Source: Geobacter sp. FeAm09 | Lineage (GTDB): Bacteria; Desulfobacterota; Desulfuromonadia; Geobacterales; Pseudopelobacteraceae | Assembly: GCF_008330225.1 (NCBI RefSeq) | Contig: NZ_CP042466.1 | Location: 2,846,001 to 2,910,000 of the forward strand | Direction: 5' to 3' | Length of the DNA stretch: 64,000 nt | Shown here: one piece after another, positions 1 to 10,137 of the stretch | How the letters are laid out: each line of letters begins with the position of its first letter | Position numbering within the stretch: position 1 is the stretch's first letter | Program-made: the position numbers and the translations under genes | Notes under the pieces: model-generated | Told to the model about the DNA's origin: nothing | The model's database searches: none | Seen by the model: the letters and a program-made list of their open reading frames with translations, nothing else

Positions 1-172
1 CATATATCCGGTAGAATTGCCCGGCATGCTCCCGCTCTTCCTTTGCCAGCACTTCGAAGGTGCGGCGGGCCGCCGGGTCCTTCATCTGTCCGGCCCCCAC
101 CTGGTAGAAATTCATGGCGTTCTTTTCGGTCTGAATTGAACGTTTGACAGCCTCCTGAACGTTGATACTCAT
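1..172 (-). CDS. Ferritin-like/rubrerythrin family protein, N-terminal part (cut by window edge)
   Basis: The gene reads leftward and runs off the window, so only about 57 N-terminal residues are visible. They begin MSINVQEAVKRSIQTEKNAM and continue with FEVLAKEEREHAGQFY. The spaced acidic and histidine residues (E-K-N-A-M-N-F-Y, then E-x-x-H) match the first half of the four-helix di-iron fold of rubrerythrin-like proteins, which handle peroxide or iron. The ATG at 172-170 follows an AAGGAG-type ribosome site. A second ferritin-like gene lies at 14459-14914. Family assignment is fairly safe; the exact role cannot be set from the fragment. Confidence 0.75.
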   Translation of the reverse strand, partial: MSINVQEAVKRSIQTEKNAMNFYQVGAGQMKDPAARRTFEVLAKEEREHAGQFYRIY

Positions 173-290
173 GAGACATGATCTCCTTTCCCTGGATTCT
201 GATACGGCCGGCACCTGCCGTGCGGATAGACATAAACACTACCTATGAAGCCTTATTTGTCAAGCGATTGCCGAAAAAAATCCAAAGCGG

Positions 291-319
291 TTGACAGCCG
301 CAACGAGCGGCGTGTAAAA
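291..319 (+). promoter_or_regulatory. Sigma-70-type promoter for ettA
   Basis: A perfect TTGACA at 291-296 is followed after 16-17 bases by TGTAAA/GTAAAA at 313-319. Transcription would begin near 325. That supports the GTG at 356 as the ettA start, because earlier in-frame ATG codons lie upstream of the promoter. Confidence 0.55.
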
Positions 320-355
320 GGATGTGACATTTTTGGTTCCCAAAGGAGGCGGCGC

Positions 356-2035
<1,680 letters not shown>

Positions 2036-2061
2036 CGCGCAACGGAACGGCTTCGAGCCAA

Positions 2062-2121
2062 AACCCGACAGCCCCGGACCTCCGTGAGCGACTCACGAAG
2101 ACCGGGGCTGTCGGGTTTTTT
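2062..2121 (+). terminator. Rho-independent terminator after ettA, probably bidirectional
   Basis: A perfect 16-bp inverted repeat (AACCCGACAGCCCCGG at 2062-2077 with its complement at 2102-2117) is followed by a T run to 2120. It separates ettA from the convergent gene ending at 2128 and could serve both. Confidence 0.85.
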
Positions 2122-2127
2122 CGTATT

Positions 2128-2616
2128 TCACCTGCCTGACGGTGAGCGACCCCGTTCGAACGAGGTCGTCATCAGCGCGGCAAAGGCCTCCCGGATTTCA
2201 GGGTCGGCAATGCCGGCCGCCTGTTCGGCAACAAACATCCTTTGTTGCTCGCTCAGCGTTCTCGGCGGCTCCGGTTCGTCCTCAACGTCGGACAGCGTCT
2301 TTTCAAACGTACCGGGCCGGAGCACGATCTCCCTGATCAACTCCGCCCCAAGCTGCTCGTTGAGCTTTTGTTTCATCATGGTGGTGAGGAAGCGCAACTC
2401 CTGCATCCAGGCGGCGCTCGACACGGCGACGGTCAGGGTGCCGTTGATGATCCGCAGCGGTTGCGCCCGCGAAGCCACGGCCGGGCCGACCACCTCGGGC
2501 CAGAGGCGCCAGATCTCCACCTCCCGCAGCCGCTCCGCCACCCCGAGCCCCGCCATCTGTTGCTTGAGCAGGTCCGGCAGGGGTTGGGGGAAGCGCATCC
2601 GTGTCCGTCTAGCCAT
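2128..2616 (-). CDS. DUF721 (DciA-like) protein
   Basis: This 162-residue protein has the DUF721 core, with W-R-L-W-P-E-V-V-G near residue 35 and V-x-V-x-S-x-A-W-M-Q-E-L-R near residue 62. Family members are linked to DnaB loading (DciA) or are uncharacterised. The C-terminal third is acidic, then polar, and unlike DciA. The ATG at 2616 overlaps the end of the upstream small membrane-protein gene by 8 bases, so the two are probably co-translated. A longer upstream open frame has no supporting start site. Function beyond the domain is inference. Confidence 0.75.
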   Translation of the reverse strand: MARRTRMRFPQPLPDLLKQQMAGLGVAERLREVEIWRLWPEVVGPAVASRAQPLRIINGTLTVAVSSAAWMQELRFLTTMMKQKLNEQLGAELIREIVLRPGTFEKTLSDVEDEPEPPRTLSEQQRMFVAEQAAGIADPEIREAFAALMTTSFERGRSPSGR

Positions 2617-2866
2617 TCTGTTTTCTCCGCCGGTTGATGATGCCGCCCGTAATCTGGCCGGCCACCGCCCCGCCCACGGTGAGGGGGATGACACGCCAGC
2701 TGAGGCCGGCAGAGATGCGCAACAGGGCAATGATGGGGATCGAAACGTGGATGAGCAAAAACCACATGAAGGAATATTTTTTGTAGTTCTGGCGCAGATA
2801 CCCGCACGGTACACTGGAAAGGAACGCCGCACAAACCACCAGTACGACTATCAAAGACTCTTGCAT
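2609..2866 (-). CDS. Small two-helix membrane protein, unknown function
   Basis: The 85-residue product starts MQESLIVVLVVCAAFLSSV. One hydrophobic helix spans about residues 5-20 and a second about 32-52. A glycine-rich stretch (GGAVAGQITGGII) follows and the tail ends RRRKQNG, suggesting an inner-membrane protein with a basic cytoplasmic tail. GGAG lies seven bases before the ATG at 2866; an in-frame TTG two codons earlier is less likely. It overlaps the DUF721 gene. I do not recognise a named family. Confidence 0.6.
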   Translation of the reverse strand: MQESLIVVLVVCAAFLSSVPCGYLRQNYKKYSFMWFLLIHVSIPIIALLRISAGLSWRVIPLTVGGAVAGQITGGIINRRRKQNG

Positions 2867-2941
2867 GAACAACTCCTTTCAAGCATAGTAGAAATTCGTC
2901 TACAGTTTGTCAATCCGCTTATGTTCTAACAGGATGGGGAG

Positions 2942-3241
2942 ATGGAGAAACGCCTTATGGTGCAGGAGGGACATTTACTGGCGGTATTCAATTCCGGCCA
3001 CCGGGTCATGAAGGCCGAGGGCGTGCTCAAGGCCCTGGGGCTGCCGGTGCTGCTCATACCCGCCCCCCGCCAGCTCCAGACCGACTGCGGGCTGGCCCTG
3101 CGCTTCGGCGAGGAGGCCCGGGAGGAGATCATGCAGGCCCTGGAGCGGGAGGATCTGCTGCCGGCCTTTGTCAGCCGCTACACGGGGGGGGAGTTCGTTA
3201 CATCCTGGGTCAACGAGGCACACGAGCCTCCAACAATGTGA
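2942..3241 (+). CDS. DUF3343 (putative Se/S carrier-like) protein
   Basis: This 99-residue protein has the DUF3343 pattern: an N-terminal strand LLAVFNSGHRVMKAEGVLK, then P-R-x-L-Q-T-D-C-G-L-A-L-R with a conserved cysteine near residue 43. Members are found beside yedF in selenium-using anaerobes and are proposed, not proven, to carry selenium or sulfur. Here the yedF gene starts 16 bases after its stop, which supports a shared operon. The ATG at 2942 follows a GGGGAG site at about 2936. The biochemical role is inferred from context only. Confidence 0.7.
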   Translation: MEKRLMVQEGHLLAVFNSGHRVMKAEGVLKALGLPVLLIPAPRQLQTDCGLALRFGEEAREEIMQALEREDLLPAFVSRYTGGEFVTSWVNEAHEPPTM

Positions 3242-3257
3242 GAAAGAGGTTGAAAGA

Positions 3258-3836
3258 ATGACTACCATCGATTGCAGGAACCTGGCCTGCCCGGCCCCGG
3301 TGATTACCGTGAAGAAGGCGCTGGCGGAACAGACGGAGCTGAGGGTACTCCTGGACGACGGCGCACCGCGGGAGAACGTCACCCGCTTTGCCCGCAACCG
3401 CGGCTGCCAGGTGAGCGAGGAACGCGACGGCAACGGCTGGGCCCTGACCATCACCGGTGGCGGCGAACCGGCACCAAAACCGGCGACGGCCGCCGCCACC
3501 GGCGAACGGGTGCTGTTGATCACCTCCGACCGCCTGGGGGACGGCCCGGAGGAATTGGGGCGCCTGCTGATGAAAAACTTCATCCACACCCTGCTGGAGA
3601 CGAGCGAACTCCCGGCGCGCATGCTCTTCCTCAACACCGGGGTATTCCTTACCACGGAAGGGTCGGATCTGCTGGAGGCGCTGGAAAAACTGGGGGGCAT
3701 GGGGGTGGAAATCCTCTCCTGCGGCCTCTGCCTCGACTTCTTCAAACTCAAGGACAAACTGAAGGCCGGAGGCACCACCAACATGCTTACCACCGCAGAA
3801 AGCCTGCTTTCGGCAGGACAGGCAATACGGCTTTAA
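3258..3836 (+). CDS. yedF: YedF family sulfurtransferase-like selenium metabolism protein
   Basis: The 192-residue protein has two parts. The N-terminal TusA/SirA-like domain starts MTTIDCRNLACPAPVITVKK and holds the C-P-x-P motif with its persulfide-type cysteine. The C-terminal DsrE-like domain includes RMLFLNTGVFLTTEGS and the cysteine pair CGLCLDF. This architecture matches the selenium-associated YedF family, often beside selD or DUF3343 genes. The start at 3258 is chosen because it begins the TusA domain; the open frame extends 30 codons upstream into the preceding gene. A bacterium with selenoproteins is implied, but none is seen in this window. Confidence 0.85.
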   Translation: MTTIDCRNLACPAPVITVKKALAEQTELRVLLDDGAPRENVTRFARNRGCQVSEERDGNGWALTITGGGEPAPKPATAAATGERVLLITSDRLGDGPEELGRLLMKNFIHTLLETSELPARMLFLNTGVFLTTEGSDLLEALEKLGGMGVEILSCGLCLDFFKLKDKLKAGGTTNMLTTAESLLSAGQAIRL

Positions 3837-3849
3837 AAACAAATAGTTC

Positions 3850-3878
3850 TTGACAGTTCTCCAAAGGCTACTTTATAG
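3850..3878 (+). promoter_or_regulatory. Sigma-70-type promoter for ffh and the downstream translation operon
   Basis: TTGACA at 3850-3855 is separated by 17 bases from TTATAG at 3873-3878. The predicted transcript starts near 3885, some 40 bases before the ffh ATG. Confidence 0.6.
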
Positions 3879-3924
3879 TAAACCCCTTTTGGAATATTCC
3901 GTACCATGAGACGACGCAACGACG

Positions 3925-5286
3925 ATGTTTGACAGCCTTTCGGAAAAACTTGAATCGGTCTTCAAAAAGCTCCGCGGCCAGGGGGTAATGACCGAGGAGA
4001 ACATCAAGGAGGCGCTGCGGGAAGTCCGCCTGGCGCTCCTTGAGGCCGACGTCAACTTCAAGGTCGTCAAGGACTTCGTCGAGAGCGTGCGCGTCAAGGC
4101 GGTCGGCACCGAAGTCGTGCAGAGCCTGACGCCCGGCCAGCAGGTCATCAAGATCGTCCATGACGAGCTGGTGGCCGTCATGGGCGGCAACGAGGACAAT
4201 GGCCTCAACCTGGCGGCCAAACCGCCGGTGGCGATCATGATGGTCGGCCTCCAGGGGGCGGGTAAGACCACCACCTGCGGCAAGCTGGGCCGGCACCTGA
4301 AAAACCTGAAACGCCGCCCATTGCTGGTTCCGGCGGATATTTACCGGCCGGCGGCCATCGAGCAGCTTACCACCGTCGGCAGGCAGCTCGGCCTTGAGGT
4401 GTTCCCCTCCTCGGCCGACCGGAAACCGGTGGACATCTGTGCGGACGCCATGCGTTTCGCCGAACTGAACGGCTTCGACACGGTTATCCTCGATACGGCC
4501 GGCAGGCACCAGATCGACGATTTCCTGATGAACGAACTGGCCGAGATCAAGGCCTCCGTTTCGCCGCTGGAAATCCTCTTCGTAGCCGACGCCATGACCG
4601 GCCAGGAGGCCGTCAACGTTGCCGGCGGCTTCAACGAGCGGCTGGACATCACCGGCGTGGTCCTCACCAAGCTGGATGGCGACGCCAAAGGTGGCGCCGC
4701 CCTTTCCGTCAAGGCGGTCACCGGCAAGCCGGTCAAATTCGTCGGCCTGGGGGAAAAACTCGACGCCCTGGAGGTCTTCCACGCCGATCGCCTCGTGTCG
4801 CGCATCCTGGGCATGGGCGATGTCCTCACGCTGGTGGAGAAGGCCCAGTCGGTCTTTGACGAAAAAGAGGCGGCCCGGCTCCAGCAGAAACTGAAGAAAA
4901 GCCAGTTCGACCTGGAAGATTTCCTGGCCCAGCTCCAGCAGATCAAGAAGATGGGCTCACTGGAATCGCTCATGGGGATGATCCCCGGCATGGGCAAAAT
5001 GATGAAGCAGATGCAGGGGGCTCAGCCCAGCGAGAACGAGATGAAGCGGATCGAGGCCATCATCCGTTCCATGACGCCGGGAGAGAGGGCCAACCACGGC
5101 ATCATCAACGGCAGTCGGCGCCTGCGCATCGCCAAGGGGAGCGGCACCACCGTGCAGGAGGTCAACCAGCTGCTCAAACGCTTCACCGAGGCGCAAAAGG
5201 TTGTGAAACAGCTCCAGAAACTCGGCCCCAAGGGGCTCCTCAAGGGTATGGGGGGGCTTGGCAGGGGCATGCTTCCGTTCGGCTAG
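3925..5286 (+). CDS. ffh: Signal recognition particle GTPase Ffh (SRP54)
   Basis: Ffh binds 4.5S RNA and signal sequences and docks nascent membrane proteins at FtsY. The 453-residue length is normal. The N domain occupies about residues 1-95. The G domain has GLQGAGKTTTCGKLG near residue 108, DTAGR near 192 and TKLDGDAKGG near 248. The M domain (about 300-453) is methionine- and glycine-rich, with GMIPGMGKMMKQMQG. One oddity is histidine after DTAGR, where leucine is usual. The gene opens the classic ffh-rpsP-rimM-trmD-rplS order, with a promoter just upstream. Confidence 0.97.
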   Translation: MFDSLSEKLESVFKKLRGQGVMTEENIKEALREVRLALLEADVNFKVVKDFVESVRVKAVGTEVVQSLTPGQQVIKIVHDELVAVMGGNEDNGLNLAAKPPVAIMMVGLQGAGKTTTCGKLGRHLKNLKRRPLLVPADIYRPAAIEQLTTVGRQLGLEVFPSSADRKPVDICADAMRFAELNGFDTVILDTAGRHQIDDFLMNELAEIKASVSPLEILFVADAMTGQEAVNVAGGFNERLDITGVVLTKLDGDAKGGAALSVKAVTGKPVKFVGLGEKLDALEVFHADRLVSRILGMGDVLTLVEKAQSVFDEKEAARLQQKLKKSQFDLEDFLAQLQQIKKMGSLESLMGMIPGMGKMMKQMQGAQPSENEMKRIEAIIRSMTPGERANHGIINGSRRLRIAKGSGTTVQEVNQLLKRFTEAQKVVKQLQKLGPKGLLKGMGGLGRGMLPFG

Positions 5287-5349
5287 ACACCATACCGCAT
5301 TAACGGTTTTACTTAAACTTCGCAGAAGGAAAGAATCAGGAGGATTCAG

Positions 5350-5616
5350 ATGGCAATCAAGATCAGGCTTGCACGCGCAGGCGCAAAGAAAAGACCTTTC
5401 TACCAGGTGGTTGTGGCCGATGAGCGCTGCCGCAGGGATGGACGTTTCATTGAGAATGTGGGAACCTACGACCCTACCAAGAATCCGGCGGCCGTCAAGC
5501 TGAACGCGGAAAAGGCCCAGGCCTGGCTTGAAAAGGGCGCACAACCGACCGACACCGTTCGCCAGCTTCTCAAGAATGCCGGCATTCTGGACAAGGCGGC
5601 GGCTCCGACGGCATAG
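5350..5616 (+). CDS. rpsP: 30S ribosomal protein S16
   Basis: The 88-residue protein begins [20 protein letters not shown] and contains [14 protein letters not shown], both diagnostic of bS16, which helps assemble the 16S 5' domain. A strong AGGAGG lies just before the ATG at 5350. It follows ffh by 63 bases and precedes the KH protein gene, as in many bacteria. Confidence 0.97.
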   Translation: MAIKIRLARAGAKKRPFYQVVVADERCRRDGRFIENVGTYDPTKNPAAVKLNAEKAQAWLEKGAQPTDTVRQLLKNAGILDKAAAPTA

Positions 5617-5670
5617 CGAGTGTATCCACCCCGGTCCGCCGGCGATTCTACATGAGCAGAGGATACCGAC

Positions 5671-5901
5671 ATGAAAGCACTTGTTGAAACCATCGCAAAG
5701 GCATTGGTTGACGATCCGACTCAGGTCAAGGCGGCCGAGGAAACGGAAGAGGACACCCTGGTCATCAAACTGACCGTCGCCAAAGAGGACATGGGGCGTA
5801 TCATCGGCAAGGAAGGCCGCACTGCCAAAGCGATCCGCACGATCCTCAACGCCGTGTCCACCAAGGACAACAAGAAAGCTATCCTCAAAATCGTAGAATA
5901 A
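5671..5901 (+). CDS. KH domain RNA-binding protein (KhpA/YlqC family)
   Basis: The 76-residue protein is a single KH domain. Its GRIIGKEGRTAKAIRTIL segment carries the G-K-E-G form of the G-x-x-G RNA-binding loop. Relatives (KhpA/YlqC) bind RNA and in some bacteria pair with KhpB to influence cell elongation and division. The position between rpsP and rimM is typical. Its TAA overlaps the rimM ATG by one base (TAATG), implying translational coupling. Confidence 0.9.
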   Translation: MKALVETIAKALVDDPTQVKAAEETEEDTLVIKLTVAKEDMGRIIGKEGRTAKAIRTILNAVSTKDNKKAILKIVE

Positions 5902-6425
5902 TGGGCGATCCGGACGAACTGATTACCGTGGGCAAGATCAGCGGGACCCATGGGATCAAGGGGCATCTCAAGGTCTACTCCTATTCGGGCAACCTCGAGA
6001 GCCTGGGCGCTGCACGGATCATCACCCTGAGAAGCCCCGACGGCGCGACCCTACGGGAATTCGGCATCAAGGGAGTAAAGCCGCACAGTGCCGGCTTCAT
6101 CCTCGGCCTGAAGGATTTCGACAGTATCGACCAGGCCCTTCCCCTGGTGGGCAGCGAGTTGTGCCTCCGGCGCAGCCAGTTGCCGGAACCGGAAGATGAC
6201 GAGTATTACTGGTGCGACCTGCTCGGCCTCCGGGTCGTGACCGACACCGGGGTCGAACTCGGCACGCTGGCCGACATCTTCGAGACCGGAAGCAACGACG
6301 TCTACGTGGTGCGCAAGGACAAGCAGGAGTACCTGATCCCGGCGGTGGCCTCCGTCGTCAGGTCCGTTGACCTGGCGGGCGGCACCATGGTCATCACTCC
6401 GCTGGACGGGCTTCTGGATTTATGA
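5901..6425 (+). CDS. rimM: Ribosome maturation factor RimM
   Basis: RimM assists maturation of the 16S 3' domain and contacts S19. The 174-residue protein has the N-terminal domain with [19 protein letters not shown], and a PRC-barrel C-terminal domain with [29 protein letters not shown] and ending TPLDGLLDL. Length and motifs are ordinary. It overlaps the KH gene by one base and trmD by four. Confidence 0.95.
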   Translation: MGDPDELITVGKISGTHGIKGHLKVYSYSGNLESLGAARIITLRSPDGATLREFGIKGVKPHSAGFILGLKDFDSIDQALPLVGSELCLRRSQLPEPEDDEYYWCDLLGLRVVTDTGVELGTLADIFETGSNDVYVVRKDKQEYLIPAVASVVRSVDLAGGTMVITPLDGLLDL

Positions 6426-7168
6426 TTTTCGATATATTGACCCTCTTCCCCGGGATGTTCGCCGGTCCGTTCGACGAGAGCATCATCAGGAGAGGGAAAG
6501 ATAAGCAGCTCATTGAGATTGGCTTGCACAACATCCGCGACTGGGCCGTTGACCGGCACCAGACCGCCGATGACGCCCCCTATGGCGGCGGCGCCGGCAT
6601 GGTCATGAAGGTGGAGCCGCTGGCCGCCTGCATCGAAACGGTCAAGGCCCGCCGACCCACCTCGACGGTGGTGATGACCTCCCCCCAGGGGCGGCGCCTC
6701 ACCCACCAGGTGGCTGCGGAACTGGCCGGACGCGACGGCCTGATCATCATCTGCGGCCGCTACGAAGGGATCGACGAACGCATCCGGCAGTTGTACGTGG
6801 AAGACGACATCTCGTTGGGCGACTACGTTCTTTCCGGCGGCGAGATCGCCGCCATGGCCATCGTGGATGCCGTGACGCGGCTGGTGCCCGGCGTGCTCGG
6901 CAGCGACGAATCGGCTGAGACCGATTCGTTCTGCGACGGTCTTCTGGAATACCCCCAGTACACGCGCCCACCGGCATTCGGCGGCATCAGCGTGCCGGAG
7001 GTACTCCTGTCCGGCAACCACGAGCTGATCAGGAAATGGCGACGGCGCGAATCGTTGCGCAAGACGCGCTCGCTCAGGCCGGACCTGCTGGAGGGAATCG
7101 CCCTGAACAAGGAAGACCGCGCACTGCTGGCCGAGATCCAACGGGAAGAGGGCGCCTGTGGCTGCTGA
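6422..7168 (+). CDS. trmD: tRNA (guanine-N1-)-methyltransferase TrmD
   Basis: TrmD methylates G37 of tRNAs using S-adenosylmethionine, preventing +1 frameshifting. The 248-residue protein begins [20 protein letters not shown], and the knotted active-site region includes [14 protein letters not shown] and [15 protein letters not shown]. The C-terminal end has [20 protein letters not shown]. It overlaps rimM through ATGA and overlaps the next gene by 11 bases, so the operon is tightly packed. Confidence 0.97.
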   Translation: MIFDILTLFPGMFAGPFDESIIRRGKDKQLIEIGLHNIRDWAVDRHQTADDAPYGGGAGMVMKVEPLAACIETVKARRPTSTVVMTSPQGRRLTHQVAAELAGRDGLIIICGRYEGIDERIRQLYVEDDISLGDYVLSGGEIAAMAIVDAVTRLVPGVLGSDESAETDSFCDGLLEYPQYTRPPAFGGISVPEVLLSGNHELIRKWRRRESLRKTRSLRPDLLEGIALNKEDRALLAEIQREEGACGC

Positions 7169-7742
7169 CAGGCACAACCTGGCCATAGCGCTGCTGCACC
7201 ACCCGGTGTACAACAAGCGCCGCGAGGTGGTGACCACCGCCCTGACCAACCTGGACCTGCACGATATCGCCCGTTCATCGCGCACCTTTGGCCTGGAGCG
7301 CTTCTATATCGTGACCCCGTCCGCCGAACAGCGCAACCTGGCGGAGCGGATCACCGGCCACTGGCAGGAAGGATGGGGCGCGGACTACAACCCGGACCGT
7401 CGCGAGGCGCTCGGCATCGTCAGGATCTGCACGGATCTGGAAGCCGCCATACGCGATCTCCAGGCCGGCTTTGCCAAGCCGGTCAAGACGATCATCACCG
7501 GGGCGGCACGGCGGCCGGACAGCATTACCTTTCCGGCTTTCCGACGGATGCTGAACGAGGCCGACCAACCGCACCTGCTTTTGCTGGGTACCGGCTGGGG
7601 CCTGACGGATGAATGCTTTATCGCGGCAGACCACGTCCTTGAACCCATTGCGGGCACAGGAGCTTACAATCACCTCTCGGTCCGTTCGGCGGCGGCCATC
7701 ATGCTCGACCGCCTGAGGGGAACACAACAAGAGGCACTTTAA
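7158..7742 (+). CDS. SPOUT-class RNA methyltransferase (Methyltrans_RNA family)
   Basis: The 194-residue protein starts at a GTG inside the trmD 3' end ([20 protein letters not shown]). Near the C terminus are [13 protein letters not shown] and the [17 protein letters not shown] helix typical of a SPOUT trefoil-knot fold. This is the SAM-dependent RNA methyltransferase family (PF09936) that often sits between trmD and rplS. Its RNA target is not established. The overlap with trmD suggests translational coupling. Confidence 0.85.
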   Translation: MAADRHNLAIALLHHPVYNKRREVVTTALTNLDLHDIARSSRTFGLERFYIVTPSAEQRNLAERITGHWQEGWGADYNPDRREALGIVRICTDLEAAIRDLQAGFAKPVKTIITGAARRPDSITFPAFRRMLNEADQPHLLLLGTGWGLTDECFIAADHVLEPIAGTGAYNHLSVRSAAAIMLDRLRGTQQEAL

Positions 7743-7775
7743 CAGGAAGCAGATACATAGAGGAGGAAGGCACTC

Positions 7776-8132
7776 ATGAACACCATCGATATTCTGGAAT
7801 TCGAACAGATGAAGAAAAACATCCCCCCCTTCAAGGTCGGGGATACGGTCAAGGTACAGGTTGCGATCGTCGAAGGCGACAAACGTCGTCTCCAGGCCTA
7901 TCAGGGCGTGGTGATCGCCCGTCAGAACGGCGGCATTCGCGAGTCCTTCACGGTCCGCAAGATCTCCAACGGCATCGGCGTGGAGAGGGTGTTCCCGCTC
8001 CACTCCCCCAGCATCGAGGCCATCGAGATCGTGACCCGCGGCCATGTCCGCCGCGCCAAGCTGTACTACCTGCGCAAACTGCGCGGCAAGGCGGCCCGCA
8101 TCCGCGAGAAGAAATACATCGCCGAAGCCTGA
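7776..8132 (+). CDS. rplS: 50S ribosomal protein L19
   Basis: The 118-residue bL19 protein sits at the 30S-50S interface. Diagnostic segments are [11 protein letters not shown] near residue 20, the central [20 protein letters not shown] and the C-terminal [18 protein letters not shown]. An AGGAGG-like site precedes the ATG at 7776. It closes the operon; a strong terminator begins five bases after the stop codon. Confidence 0.97.
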   Translation: MNTIDILEFEQMKKNIPPFKVGDTVKVQVAIVEGDKRRLQAYQGVVIARQNGGIRESFTVRKISNGIGVERVFPLHSPSIEAIEIVTRGHVRRAKLYYLRKLRGKAARIREKKYIAEA

Positions 8133-8136
8133 GAAG

Positions 8137-8173
8137 AACCGAAAAAGCCCCGCTCAGCGGGGCTTTTTCGGTT
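8137..8173 (+). terminator. Rho-independent terminator of the ffh-rplS operon
   Basis: An 18-bp perfect inverted repeat (8137-8154 and 8156-8173) has a GC core GCCCCGCT/AGCGGGGC and A/T-rich flanks, so a T run follows the GC stem on either strand. Confidence 0.9.
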
Positions 8174-8185
8174 CAGGGACCGACC

Positions 8186-8835
8186 ATGCGCCAAACGGAA
8201 CTCTTCGCCTCCCCCCCCTGGACACCCTGGCATTGGAGCAGCACGCCTGCAGCCGGGGCTTTGCCCTGGTCGCCGGCGTGGACGAGGCCGGGCGCGGTCC
8301 CCTGGCCGGCCCCGTGGTTGCTGCGGCGGTCATCCTCCCCGAAGGGCTGCGCATCCCCGGGGTCGATGACTCGAAAAAACTCTCGCCGGAGACCCGCGAA
8401 CGCCTTTTCGACGTCATCCAGTCCCAGGCCCTGGCCATCGGCGTCGGCATGGGCAGCCCGGAGCTCATCGACCGCATCAATATCCTGCAGGCCACCCGGC
8501 ACGCCATGCTGGAAGCGGTGTCCGCCCTGTCCCCCCTGCCCGATTTCATTCTGATCGACGGGATCACCCCGATCGACTCCGTCATCCCCCAGCAGACCGT
8601 CAAAAAAGGGGACTCCCTCAGCCTCTCCATCGCCGCCGCCTCGATCATCGCCAAGGTCACCCGCGACCGCCTGATGCGCGAACTTGACGCCGTGCATCCC
8701 GGCTACGGCTTTGCCGGGCACAAGGGGTACGGCAGCGCCGCCCACCTTGCGGCGATCCGCCGGCTCGGCCCATCACCGGTCCACCGCCTGAGCTTCGGCG
8801 GGGTAAAGGAACACGTCCCATGTCCCTCTTCCTGA
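8186..8835 (+). CDS. rnhB: Ribonuclease HII, interrupted by an apparent one-base frameshift near its start
   Basis: RNase HII cleaves the RNA strand of RNA-DNA hybrids and removes misincorporated ribonucleotides. The body has AGVDEAGRGPLAGPVVAAAV and DDSKKL, a DGI segment near the middle, then SIAAASIIAKVTRD and HPGYGFAGHKGYG, giving the usual catalytic acidic residues. The ATG at 8186 with an AGGGA site encodes MRQTELFASPP in one frame, then the reading moves to another frame at a C8 run (8211-8218). One extra C restores MRQTELFASPPLDTLALEQH, a normal family N terminus. If the sequence is correct, translation could start at TTG 8233 and give 200 residues. A sequencing deletion seems likelier. 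Confidence 0.88.
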
Positions 8836-9992
8836 TCACCTTCCTGAGCCTCTACGGCGGCATGCACGCCTACGCCTTCGTCCGGCTGCGCGGCGCCTTC
8901 CTGCCGAGCCACCCCCTCACCCTGGCCCTGGCGGCATGGATGGTCCTGATGACCGTCGCCCCCCTGCTGGTACGCCTGGCCGAAAGCGCCGGCCTGGAAC
9001 GGGGCGCCCTTTTTCTGGCATGGCCCGGCTACACCTGGATGGGGGTGATCTTCATCTTCGTCGCCACCCTGCTGGCATGCGACGCGCTCCGACTGTTCGC
9101 CTGGCTGTCGCACCGCCTCTGGGGGACCGCCACCCCGGGATTCCTGAGCGCGACCGCCACCTGCGCCGCCGCCCTGGCGGTCGCGTTCCTTGCCAGCGCC
9201 TACGCCTTCTACGACGCCCGGCGCATCAGGACCGACCAGGTGACGGTGACCACCGCCAAGCTTCCGCCGTCGGCCGGCCGGATCAGGATTGTGCAGATCT
9301 CCGATGTCCACATTGGACTCCTGTTCCGCGAGTCCCGGCTGAACGGCATCCTGGCGGCCGTCCGCGCCGCCCGGCCCGACGTTCTGGTCTCCACCGGCGA
9401 TCTGGTGGACGGCAGGCTCTCCCGGGAGGACGTCATGTCGCACCAGAACAGGCTGGCGGCCATACTGGCGTCGGTCGCGACCCCGGGCGGAAAATACGCC
9501 GTGACCGGCAACCACGAATTCTACGCCGGCCTGGACCAGGCGCTTGCCTTCACCCGCACGGCCGGCTTTACCGTGCTCCGCAACCAGGCGGCCCCCCTGC
9601 CCAACGGCATCACCGTCGCCGGGATCGACGATCCGGCCAGCCGGCGCGTGGGGGGTTCCGCCCCGCCCCTTTCGGAACAGGCGCTGCTGCAATCCGTCCC
9701 CAGGGACCGTTTTTGCCTGCTGCTCAAGCATCGGCCGGATGTACCGGCCGCCAGCGACGGTCTTTTCGACCTGCAGCTGTCGGGGCATGTCCACAAGGGG
9801 CAGATATTTCCCTTCAACCTGCTGGTGCGCCTCCAGTACCCCATCCCCTGCGGAACCACCGCCACCGCGAAAAAGTCCCTCATCCACGTCTCCCGCGGCA
9901 GCGGCACCTGGGGTCCGCCGCTGCGCCTGCTGGCACCTCCCGAGGTCACCGTCATCGACATCGTGCCCCAAGGGGCGCAGAGCCCTCCGTAG
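8820..9992 (+). CDS. Membrane-anchored metallophosphoesterase (YkuE/YaeI-like)
   Basis: The 390-residue protein has about four hydrophobic helices in residues 1-130, then a calcineurin-like phosphoesterase domain. Metal-ligand motifs are visible: ISDVHIG near 160, STGDLVDG near 192, TGNHEFYAG near 228 and LSGHVHKGQ near 320. Family members hydrolyse phosphoester or lipid-linked substrates at the membrane; the substrate here is unknown. The start overlaps the rnhB end by 16 bases. Confidence 0.85.
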   Translation: MSLFLITFLSLYGGMHAYAFVRLRGAFLPSHPLTLALAAWMVLMTVAPLLVRLAESAGLERGALFLAWPGYTWMGVIFIFVATLLACDALRLFAWLSHRLWGTATPGFLSATATCAAALAVAFLASAYAFYDARRIRTDQVTVTTAKLPPSAGRIRIVQISDVHIGLLFRESRLNGILAAVRAARPDVLVSTGDLVDGRLSREDVMSHQNRLAAILASVATPGGKYAVTGNHEFYAGLDQALAFTRTAGFTVLRNQAAPLPNGITVAGIDDPASRRVGGSAPPLSEQALLQSVPRDRFCLLLKHRPDVPAASDGLFDLQLSGHVHKGQIFPFNLLVRLQYPIPCGTTATAKKSLIHVSRGSGTWGPPLRLLAPPEVTVIDIVPQGAQSPP

Positions 9993-10137
9993 GGTGGTTT
10001 CGTCCGCCCCCTGCCCTCCCCCTGTGGTGACGCCGCGCCGGGGGGCAAAACGGGGCCGGCACGGAAAACCCATTGATTTCTCGGACTTGATACGTGTAAA
10101 GTACGGGGCAATCAGACCTGTCTCCTGTGAGGGCCCC

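Noticed and set aside
245-355. Longer N terminus of EttA from ATG 245
   Set aside because: The TTGACA/TGTAAA promoter at 291-319 lies inside it, and the GTG at 356 has a perfect ribosome site and matches the family start.
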